Of a stretch of 57,088 nt of DNA, positions 25,128-34,700 are shown in pieces. This DNA is from Collinsella sp. GTDB lineage: Bacteria > Actinomycetota > Coriobacteriia > Coriobacteriales > Coriobacteriaceae. Position numbers and translations under genes: made by a program. The DNA is taken from positions 1-57,088 of the forward strand of contig JAHYYL010000013.1 of the NCBI GenBank assembly GCA_019424965.1. Reading direction: 5' to 3'. The first letter of the stretch is position 1. Every line of letters starts with the position of its first letter. The notes under the pieces are model-generated. The model worked only from the letters and a program-made list of their open reading frames with translations, made no database searches and was not told where the DNA came from.

Positions 25128-25400
25128 ATGATGGCAGACCATAAATCGGTGACCCGCATGCTCAAGACGGCACGCGGCCAGATCGACGGCATCTTGCGGA
25201 TGGTCGAGGAGGACCGTTATTGCGTCGATATCTCCACGCAGCTCATGGCCACACAGGCGCTCCTCGCGCGCATTAACGCCGACGTGCTCAAGGCGCATAT
25301 CGAGGGCTGCGTGACTTCGGCAATCGAATCGGGCGACGAAGACCTCAAAGCCGCCAAGCTCGCCGAGATCGAACGCGTCGTCGACAAGCTCTCCAAGTAA
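25128..25400 (+). CDS. csoR: CsoR-type copper-sensing repressor
   Basis: A 90-residue all-helical regulator of the DUF156 family. It has the Cys-His-Cys ligand set: Cys in DRYCVDIS, His and Cys in AHIEGC. RMLKTARGQIDGILRM forms the conserved first helix. The start at 25128 is the first of two adjacent ATGs behind ACGAGG. It should bind the operator at 22302-22314 when copper is low. Confidence 0.9.
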   Translation: MMADHKSVTRMLKTARGQIDGILRMVEEDRYCVDISTQLMATQALLARINADVLKAHIEGCVTSAIESGDEDLKAAKLAEIERVVDKLSK

Positions 25401-25445
25401 TTGGGGGCATTGGGGGCAGACTGCTTTGCACCATCTTGGTGTATC

Positions 25446-25492
25446 GGGGACAGGTACGTTTGCACCACCTTGGTGCAGATTAACCTGTCCCC
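25446..25492. repeat. 47-bp palindrome of GGGGACAGGT type
   Basis: The outer arm GGGGACAGGT pairs with ACCTGTCCCC, the inner arm TTGCACCA with TGGTGCA, around CCT. A diverged half copy (TTTGCACCATCTTGGTG) directly precedes it at about 25422. It lies between csoR and the next plus-strand gene, with T-rich sequence after it. Confidence 0.7.
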
Positions 25493-25547
25493 CTTGCTCT
25501 AAATCGGGTATAAAGGCGTGCAGCATATCGAACGAAAGGCAATTTGC

Positions 25548-26021
25548 ATGAATGACTTTATGAAGGGTCGCAATGGCGCTGACGAGCTCACCATCGTAAT
25601 GGGTTTTGCTGGCATCATCATCGCGATGATCGGATCGATCGCCCGCATCCAGTGGCTCAGCTGGATCGCCATCGCCGTCATCGTGATTGGCGTGCTGCGC
25701 GGCCTGTCCAAAAACATCGACGCACGTCGCAAGGAGAACGAGGCCTTTGTCGCCGCGACCGCGAACGTCCCCGGCTTGGGCAAGTTCGTCGCCAGCTTGG
25801 GCGGTGGAACTGCAGCGGCCGGCACCTCGCGCGCGGCTGGAACGAGCAAGGAAGACTTTGAGCGTGCCAAACGCACGGCCAAGAAGATGTGGAAGGGCCG
25901 CAAGACCACGGCATACCTCAAGTGCCCCAACTGCGGCCAGATGCTCTCCGTCCCCAAGGGCAAAGGCAAGATCCGCGTCACCTGCCCCAAGTGCCACGCC
26001 AAGATGGAAACCCGCTCCTAG
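25548..26021 (+). CDS. Membrane protein with C-terminal zinc ribbon
   Basis: A 157-residue protein with two adjacent hydrophobic segments (TIVMGFAGIIIAMIGSIARI and LSWIAIAVIVIGVLRGL), a low-complexity Gly/Ala/Thr linker, a basic stretch, and a zinc ribbon with CPNCGQ and CPKCHAK near the C-terminus. The ATG at 25548 follows GAAAGGC. The function is unknown. It ends at a strong terminator and is probably monocistronic. Confidence 0.75.
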   Translation: MNDFMKGRNGADELTIVMGFAGIIIAMIGSIARIQWLSWIAIAVIVIGVLRGLSKNIDARRKENEAFVAATANVPGLGKFVASLGGGTAAAGTSRAAGTSKEDFERAKRTAKKMWKGRKTTAYLKCPNCGQMLSVPKGKGKIRVTCPKCHAKMETRS

Positions 26022-26083
26022 CGCCCGCACGCGGGACAAATTAATCAGGTTTGTTTGTCCCAAATCTTAAGTATTTGTTCGAT

Positions 26084-26121
26084 AAAAAAGCCGAGGCCTC
26101 GTGTTGAGACCTCGGCTTTTT
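26084..26121. terminator. Bidirectional terminator between convergent genes
   Basis: AAAAAAGCCGAGG pairs with CCTCGGCTTTTT around a short inner stem and the GTGTT loop. A-run and T-run flank both sides, serving the zinc-ribbon gene and the convergent amidohydrolase gene. Confidence 0.85.
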
Positions 26122-26154
26122 GTATGCGGCAACGGAGCTGCACCTTTGTCACAC

Positions 26155-27525
26155 CTACGCCACGCCGTCGCGGGCCAGCTCCTCGGCAAGCGCTTCTGCA
26201 GGCATGGCCATAATCGTGTCGAGCTCGGCGTCCACCTCGGGAATACGTTTCACCTTGAGCTTGCGTACCAGATCACCGCGACACATCACATGCGTCGGCT
26301 CACGCAGAGCGCACAGGTCATCGAGCGGATTCTTGCGCGTCACCAGGATATCGGCGGCCTTGCCGCACTCGATCGTACCGGTCTCGCCGCCCAGCCCCAG
26401 GAGCTCGGCATTGACCTGCGTAGCCGTATGCAGCGCGAAGGCGTTGCTCACGCCGACATACTTGGCAAAATAGGCCACCTCACGCCACATGTCGTACTGC
26501 GTCACGAACGGGCAGCTCGAATCTGTGCCAAGGCCCACCTTAACGCCAGCTTCCAGCGCCGCACGAGCACTCTCGATAATGCCCGAGCACACGATGTCGC
26601 CGTTCTTCTTTTGCGTGTCAGTCGAATGGGTCTTCTCCGGATCGAGCAACACAAACGGCAGCGCCGGGCTGATCGTGCAGGTCACGCTCGGCGCGCGTCC
26701 CTCGAGCTGTGTGCCCGCGGCGCCGCGATACAGCTCCAGGATCTCGGGCGTCATCGGGGCACCGTGCTCGATCGTGTCGACCCCGGCCTCAAGCGCGGCC
26801 TTCACGCCCTCGGTGCTCTCGACATGAGCCATAACCGGCAGACCCACCTCGTGCGCCGCCTTGCACGCCGCCGCGGCAACCTCCACCGGCATACGCAGCA
26901 CGCCCGGCTCGCCCACCTCGGTCGCATCGAACACACCGCCCGTTACGAACAGCTTAATGACGTCGGCGCCGCGCGCATACAGGTCTCGCACCTGCTCGGC
27001 TGCCTCGACGGGGCTGTTGGCCACCTGGGCGAACAAGCCCGCGCCATGGCCGCCCGGCACCGTGACGCCCGTTCCCGGCGCTACCAGGCGCGGCCCCTGA
27101 TACTTGCCGGCGTCGATAGCGTCGCGCACGGCAATGTCGGCAAACAACGGGTCACCCGCGCCGCGCACCGTGGTCACGCCGCTTGCCAGCTGCTGCTGAG
27201 CGCTGCCCTTGAGAATATGGCGCACGATGGCGCGCCCCACGGGATTATCGAGCTTCTTCATCAGCGCGCCCGCATCGCCGGCCGAGACAGGCTTGCCCGA
27301 GCCGCACAGGTGCGCGTGCATATTGATCAGGCCCGGCATGAGATACGCACCACCCAGGTCGATAACCTCGGCACCCGCGGGCGCCTGTGCCACAGCACTC
27401 GGCCCCATCCAGGTGATGACGCCGCGCTCAACAGTCACGGCCATATCGGGTTGTGGCTCCATATGCTCCGAACCATCCAGAATGGTCGCATTGATAAACA
27501 ACGTGGAACGATCGGCAGACGCCAT
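26155..27525 (-). CDS. Amidohydrolase family metal-dependent hydrolase
   Basis: A 456-residue TIM-barrel enzyme. Motifs in order are GLINMHAHL (first metal pair), VMAHVEST, DTIEHGAP and GLGTDSSCP (catalytic Asp), with the small beta-sandwich at both ends (LFINATILDG; KAADILVTRKNPLDDL). This is the imidazolonepropionase/prolidase-like group, which acts on cyclic amides or dipeptides. The substrate cannot be told. The ATG at 27525 follows GGGAGGAG. It is convergent with the zinc-ribbon gene and begins about 150 bp before repeat array B. Confidence 0.85.
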   Translation of the reverse strand: MASADRSTLFINATILDGSEHMEPQPDMAVTVERGVITWMGPSAVAQAPAGAEVIDLGGAYLMPGLINMHAHLCGSGKPVSAGDAGALMKKLDNPVGRAIVRHILKGSAQQQLASGVTTVRGAGDPLFADIAVRDAIDAGKYQGPRLVAPGTGVTVPGGHGAGLFAQVANSPVEAAEQVRDLYARGADVIKLFVTGGVFDATEVGEPGVLRMPVEVAAAACKAAHEVGLPVMAHVESTEGVKAALEAGVDTIEHGAPMTPEILELYRGAAGTQLEGRAPSVTCTISPALPFVLLDPEKTHSTDTQKKNGDIVCSGIIESARAALEAGVKVGLGTDSSCPFVTQYDMWREVAYFAKYVGVSNAFALHTATQVNAELLGLGGETGTIECGKAADILVTRKNPLDDLCALREPTHVMCRGDLVRKLKVKRIPEVDAELDTIMAMPAEALAEELARDGVA

Positions 27526-27673
27526 ATCGAGCTCCTCCCTCACGATTAACATGAACATTTGTCCATTATCACCTAGTCCCGCTGGATTGCTGCAGACGCA
27601 TCGGTTAACGGAAGGAAGAGGGGATGTGGGGGACGGAATACATTGCAGTCCCACCCCAGCGGCACCAGGGAAA

Positions 27674-27813
27674 TGTCTCGATCTGTAACAGGTACAGGGT
27701 TATTGGGCCCCCTGATGTTACAGATCGAGACATTCGGTCGACGTTTCACCGGCTTGTCTCGATCTGTAACAATTACGAGCTCAAACAGCCTCTAAACGTT
27801 ACAGATCGAGACA
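27674..27813. repeat. Array B: two 59-bp palindromes
   Basis: Units lie at 27674-27732 and 27755-27813 with a 22-bp spacer. They have the same arms as array A. The second unit ends 7 bp before the stop codon of the AbiEi/nuclease-like gene at 27821. Confidence 0.95.
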
Positions 27814-27820
27814 AAACCTC

Positions 27821-28891
27821 TCAGCGCCCATACCACTGGCATCTCCACTCCTCAGCCAATTCAACCTGCCGAGGAATACCCGCCAGCCTCATTTTCTCGA
27901 CTAGCTTCCCCGGGCCTTTGAGTTCGTTAAACGTAAACCGAAGCACCTTATGCCCGAGCATTGTCAGATGAGATTCCCGCTGACGCTCTGCCACGAATGG
28001 GTCAACCGACTCCCGACCCTCGCCGCTCTGCAAGGTGTACTTCCCCTTTCCGTCGAGCTCGCCGATGACACACGTCCCGTCCTCGAGCCGCCAAAAATAG
28101 TCGACACGAAACACTTGGCTCGGATCAAGCGGGTCGCGAAACTCCACCTGCAACTCTGGCACCGGAAAACCGTATGCAATAAAGAACGCCCGAAAACGAG
28201 ACTCGCCGCCGTTTTCAGACAGCCCGTCCGCATACGACGCAATCACCTGTGCCCTGCGATACCCTCGCCTGCCCTCGCAATCGGCGCGGAGGCGCTCGCA
28301 CAAATCCCCACGTGATACGCCTTTCGCTCGCAGTGCAGAATCGGCAATCGCCAACCCGTAGGAGAACGGCGCACGCAGTAGGCAATCCTCCACCGTGCGC
28401 CAAAACGACGTCACCCGCACGCCATCAACATGCTCGAGTGCGCCCGCCATCTGCGGACGCAACAACCTGCACCCGCCGCTCAACGTCACCGAACAACCCG
28501 TCTTAACAAGAAAACGCGACCCAAGCAGATCATTCGGCACCTCCAGACCCCACAAAAGCGCCGCGTCATAGCCCCAAAACGCCCAATCGGGATGAAACTC
28601 TGCAAGCCCTTTGATGGTACGCAGCATTCGCTCCGCCGGCGTCAGTACACCCCAATCATGTTGAAAGCAGAACAAATACGGCTCGGGTTCCGCGATATCG
28701 TCGGTTCCAACATGACGCCGCAGCCACATGAGCTCCGCATTGTCATGCGTTGCGAGCAGCGCACCTTGCTCGGTCGCCTCCGTGAGTCGCGCGAGCATCC
28801 TATTCCGCGCCAACGTGTTACGAGTCGTATGTTTGTGTTTGAGAACGGTATTAGGCACTTCCATCACCACCACATCGGACAAATGGACCAT
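27821..28891 (-). CDS. AbiEi-like protein with nuclease-like C-terminal domain
   Basis: A 356-residue protein. The N-terminal two thirds resemble the AbiEi-antitoxin/regulator proteins common in actinobacteria (WGYDAALLWGLEVPNDLL, VEDCLLRAPFSYGLAIADSA). The C-terminal part from about residue 235 has FRVDYFWRLEDGTCVIGELD followed by GKGKY, and later KVLRFTFNEL, the pattern of DUF559/Vsr-like nuclease folds with Asp and Glu-x-Asp-x-Lys-like acidic residues. The ATG at 28891 with GGAGG 11 bases upstream is preferred over TTG 28915. It stands alone, with array B 7 bp after its stop and array C beginning 25 bp before its start. The activity is untested. Confidence 0.75.
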   Translation of the reverse strand: MVHLSDVVVMEVPNTVLKHKHTTRNTLARNRMLARLTEATEQGALLATHDNAELMWLRRHVGTDDIAEPEPYLFCFQHDWGVLTPAERMLRTIKGLAEFHPDWAFWGYDAALLWGLEVPNDLLGSRFLVKTGCSVTLSGGCRLLRPQMAGALEHVDGVRVTSFWRTVEDCLLRAPFSYGLAIADSALRAKGVSRGDLCERLRADCEGRRGYRRAQVIASYADGLSENGGESRFRAFFIAYGFPVPELQVEFRDPLDPSQVFRVDYFWRLEDGTCVIGELDGKGKYTLQSGEGRESVDPFVAERQRESHLTMLGHKVLRFTFNELKGPGKLVEKMRLAGIPRQVELAEEWRCQWYGR

Positions 28892-28916
28892 CGTCACCGT
28901 TGCCTCCGCCGACAAA

Positions 28917-29135
28917 CGTCTTGATCTGTAACAAGAAGACCGATTTTTGGACTGTAGATGTTACAGATTGAGACATTCCCCCAGCCAGGTGACAAACGTC
29001 TCGATCCGTAACAGTAAGACGTTCTTCAGGCCCCTAAACGTTACAGATTTAGACAAACCAGCGGCGCCCAAGCATTCGTCTCGTTCTGTAACAGGTAGAC
29101 CGGTTTTTTGCCCCCAAACGTTACAGATCGAGACA
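28917..29135. repeat. Array C: three 59-bp palindromes
   Basis: Units lie at 28917-28975, 28997-29055 and 29077-29135 with 21-bp spacers. The first unit begins 25 bp upstream of the ATG of the AbiEi/nuclease-like gene, so that gene's transcript or promoter must overlap it. The array lies between that start and the stop of the gene at 29175. Confidence 0.95.
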
Positions 29136-29174
29136 AAAAGGCAAAAGGCAAGGCAGGCGACAACTACCCATCCC

Positions 29175-29882
29175 CTACTCCCACTCCTGCTCGTAGATGT
29201 TGAGCGACCTTACGTACCGCCCCTGGGCGCCCATGATGTCGCGGACCAGACGCAAGAAGAAGCTGATGCACGAGGTGTCAAAGCCGTCCTGCAGATCCTC
29301 GGGATGCACCGCACCAGGCCCATCGACCGCCGTGTCGTTCAGGCGCGCGATGTCATACAGGTAGAGCTGTCCCGCCGTAAGCCAAACATCGTCGACGCAG
29401 GCGAGGCGCACCGCAATCGCGCCGTCGTTCCAATGCTCCTTCCGCACGATATGCGGGTCGTAGACATCAAAGCGATGATCAGTGCGCGTGTCCTTCAGCA
29501 CGACCATGCCGGACGCAGGATTCTTGTCCAAAATGCCAAAGCGCGAGAAATACTGCGTGTCGCGTACCTGCTCGAGCCGCTTGAGCGAGGCAGGCGAAAG
29601 CGATGCCGGCGGCTCGTCAACATATAGCTCGAGCAGCGTTTTGCCATGGCGATAGGGGCGCTCGAAGAGCAGCCAATCGGTAAACGCCATGTTGTAGGCC
29701 ATGATTTCGTTTTGAGAAGGCCCCTCGCAATAGCTGAGCCACGGGTCGACAATGACCTCGAACTGTTCGCGTGCCAGCTCCAGGAATTGAAACTTCCGCA
29801 GCATCCAAAAGTGAGCCATGCCGGCAATATCGTTGCCGACGGCTTCAGCCAGCTCTGCTCGGTCAAAAGCGTGGTCAGTCAT
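29175..29882 (-). CDS. Hypothetical protein, unknown family
   Basis: A 235-residue soluble protein rich in aromatic and acidic residues, with stretches IVDPWLSYCEGPSQNEIMAY and SCISFFLRLVRDIMGAQGRY. No signal peptide, membrane segment or known catalytic motif is seen. The start at 29882 follows GAGGAGG. It is transcribed toward array C and probably stands alone. Confidence 0.7.
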   Translation of the reverse strand: MTDHAFDRAELAEAVGNDIAGMAHFWMLRKFQFLELAREQFEVIVDPWLSYCEGPSQNEIMAYNMAFTDWLLFERPYRHGKTLLELYVDEPPASLSPASLKRLEQVRDTQYFSRFGILDKNPASGMVVLKDTRTDHRFDVYDPHIVRKEHWNDGAIAVRLACVDDVWLTAGQLYLYDIARLNDTAVDGPGAVHPEDLQDGFDTSCISFFLRLVRDIMGAQGRYVRSLNIYEQEWE

Positions 29883-30194
29883 GGCATCCTCCTCAAACTG
29901 ATGGACCTCAATTTGAGCTTACGAGGAGGGTGGGCAGCCACGACCAGCGCGGGCAAAATAGGCCTCCGGCTGCAAACCAGATGCTGACCAAACACTTGAC
30001 GAAAAGCTTGACCGAAAATGCGCACCGCAACAAAACCGCAGGCAAACATAGACGGCCAACCCGCCCTTTTGAGCCCGATGCCTGCAGCCACCACAGAAAC
30101 AACAGGTGACCACAGCCCAAGAAGTCGACAAATGAACATCCTTACGTCGACAAACGCGCAAACTGCTCGCAAATCCGCAAGGAGTGTCCCCGAA

Positions 30195-30256
30195 TGCCGG
30201 CACAAAAGGAACGTCCCTAACTGTCGGCACTTAGGGACGTTCCTTTTGTGCCGGCA
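30195..30256. repeat. 62-bp palindrome with perfect 26-bp arms
   Basis: The left arm starts TGCCGGCACAAAAGGAACGT and continues to 30220. The right arm 30231-30256 is its exact reverse complement, around a 10-nt loop. Half-copies of its ends (GTGTCCCCGAATGCCGG and GCAGTTAGGGACAG) flank it. It lies downstream of gltD in the gap 29883-30306, which holds no other recognisable feature. Confidence 0.85.
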
Positions 30257-30306
30257 GTTAGGGACAGCCCTTGCCGATTCGATTGTTGAATATCTCCGTG
30301 ACTACT

Positions 30307-31788
<1,482 letters not shown>

Positions 31789-31793
31789 GGCAC

Positions 31794-34700
31794 TTACGCC
31801 TCCTTCTTGGTCGAAGCAACAGGGCTGGCAGCCACGGACGCAGCGCCCGCAGCACCGCCCGCGAAATCAAAGCGAGCGACATCAGCAGCGTCGGCGCGAC
31901 CGGTCACAATGTCAAACGCCAACTCCTCGGCCTGCGCATGTGTCTTGCCCACGGCCTCGCCCGCGGCGACAATCGCCAGCACGCGCTCGTACTCGGTCGG
32001 AATGACCTTCACAAAGTGCTTGCTCATCGTCTCAAAGCTGTAGAGCAGCTTAATGCCGCGCGGGCTCTGCGTCGCGTCCACGTGCTCCTGGATGAGCGCA
32101 CGAATCTGCGCCAGCTCGCCGGCCGTCGGGGCCTTGAGCTCAACGCTCTCGTGGTTCACACGGGCATCGAGCGTGCCGTACTGGTCAAAGACATAGGCCA
32201 CGCCACCCGTCATACCGGCGGCGAAGTTCTGCCCGACCTCGCCCAAGATGAGCGCCAGACCGCCTGTCATGTACTCGCAGCCATGGTTGCCGCAGCCCTC
32301 GACCACCACGGTGGCACCGGAGTTGCGCACGCCAAAGCGCTGGCCTGCCAGACCGTTAATGAAGCCGCGGCCGCTCGTGGCGCCAAAGAACGCAACGTTG
32401 CCCACGATGATGTTCTCGTCGAACTTGTAGGTCGCATGCGGATTGGGGCGCACCGACACCTCGCCGCCCGAAAGGCCCTTGCCAAAGTAGTCGTTGGCGT
32501 CGCCGCACACGTTGAGCGTAATGCCGCGCGGCAGGAACGCGCCAAAACTCTGACCGGCTGAACCATCGCAATCGATGGTAATGGAGCCGGCGGGCAGGCC
32601 CTCGGGATGCGCCTTGGTCACCGCGTTGCCCAAGATGGTGCCGACGCAGCGGTTGACGTTGGCGATATCGGCGCGGAAGCGTATCGGACGCAGGTGCGCA
32701 CGGGCATCGGCCGTATAGGGCACAAACAACGTGGAGTCGAGCGTCTTGTCGAGCTCGCTGTCGGCAGCCATCTGCGGCAGGAAGTGACGACCGTCGGCAC
32801 CCGGAATATGGGCACCAAACTCACAGGTCGCGCTCGCCAGCACGGGCGACAGATCCAGCAGGTTAGCCTTGCGGTTCCCCGGGACCTCGATCTGGCGCAA
32901 GCACTCGGGATGGCCGACCATCTCGTCGACGGTGCGGAAGCCCAGGCTCGCCATGACCTCGCGCAGTTGCTCGGCAACAAAGAGCATAAAGTGCTCGACG
33001 TGCTCTGGCTTGCCGCGGAAGCCGCGACGCAGGCGGCAGTTTTGCGTAGCGATGCCGGCGGGGCAGGTATCCTGCTGGCAGTCGCGCTGCATGAGGCAGC
33101 CCATCGAGATGAGCGGCATGGTCGCAAAGCCAAACTCCTCGGCGCCCAACAGGCAGGCGACAGCAACATCGGTGCCGTCAATGAGCTTGCCGTCGGCCTC
33201 GAGCACCACGCGCGAGCGCAGGCCGTTTTGCAGCAGCGTCTGCTGAGCCTCGGCAAGGCCAAGCTCCAGCGGCAGACCGGCGTGCCAGATCGAATCGCGC
33301 GCAGCGGCACCCGAGCCGCCATTGTGGCCGCTGATCAAAATCTTGTCGGCAGCACCCTTGGCAACACCAGTGGCGATGGTGCCGACACCAGCCTCGCTGA
33401 CCAGCTTGACCGACACGCGCGCACCGGGGTTGGCGTTCTTAAGGTCGAAGATCAGCTCGGCCAGGTCCTCAATGGAGTAGATGTCGTGATGCGGCGGAGG
33501 CGAGATCAGGCCGATGCCGGGCGTGGACTGACGGACCTCGGCAATCCAGGGGTAGACCTTCTTGCCGGGCAGGTGGCCACCCTCGCCGGGCTTGGCGCCC
33601 TGGGCCATCTTGATCTGAATCTCGAAGGCGCTGCACAGGTAGCGGCTCGTCACGCCAAAGCGCGCACTTGCCACCTGCTTGATCGCGGAGTTCTTGGAAT
33701 CACCGTTAGCCAGCGGGGTCTCGCGACGCGGATCCTCACCGCCCTCGCCCGAGTTGGAACGGCCGTGCAGGCGGTTCATGGCGATGGCCATGCACTCGTG
33801 TGCTTCCTTGCTGATGGAGCCGTACGACATGGCGCCGGTGTTAAAGCGGCGGACGATGTTGAGCGCGGACTCGACCTCGTCGAGCGAAACCGGCGTGCGG
33901 CCGCTGGCATCAAAGTCGAGCAAGTCGCGCAGACGCACGGTACGGCCGGTGCGGTGCAGGCGGGCGCTGTACTCCTTAAAGGTGTCGTAGCTGTCCTCAC
34001 GGCAGGCGGTCTGCAGCAGGTAGACGGTCTGGGGGTCGATGAGGTGTTCCTCGCCGCCGAGCGGGCGCCACTTGGTCAGGCCCAGCGTGGGCAGCTGATC
34101 GGGAGCCGGGCTCTTAAGGATAGCGAGCGCGGCGTCGTAGCGCTCGTTTTGCTCGCGTTCAACGTCCTCGACACCCATACCGCCCACACGGCTCACCGTG
34201 CCGGCAAAGTACGCGTTGACGAACTCCGGCGTAAAGCCCACGGCTTCGAAGATCTGCGCCGAATGGTAGCTCTGCACCGTGGAGATGCCCATCTTGGACA
34301 TGATGGAGACGATGCCGGCGGTCGCAGCCTTGTTGTAGTTGGCGATGCCCTGCTCGGCCGTCACGTCCAGGTCGCCGCGTGCCGCCAGATCGCGGATGCA
34401 CGCATGTGCGTTGTACGGATAGATGCCGCTCGCGGAGTAGCCCACCAGTGCCGCAAAGTCGTGCGGGGACACGGCGTCACCGCACTCCACCACGATGTCG
34501 GCAAAAGTACGAACGCCGGCGCGGATCAGGTGGTTGTGCACGCAGCCCACGGCGAGCAGCGACGGCACGGGCACCTCGCCCGCAGCGGCACGATCGCTCA
34601 ACACCACAATGTTCACGCCGTCGCGGACCGCAGCCTCAACGTCCTCGGCAAGCTGTTTGAGCGCAGCCTGCAGCGCGCCCTCGCCGGCATCGCGGCGGTA

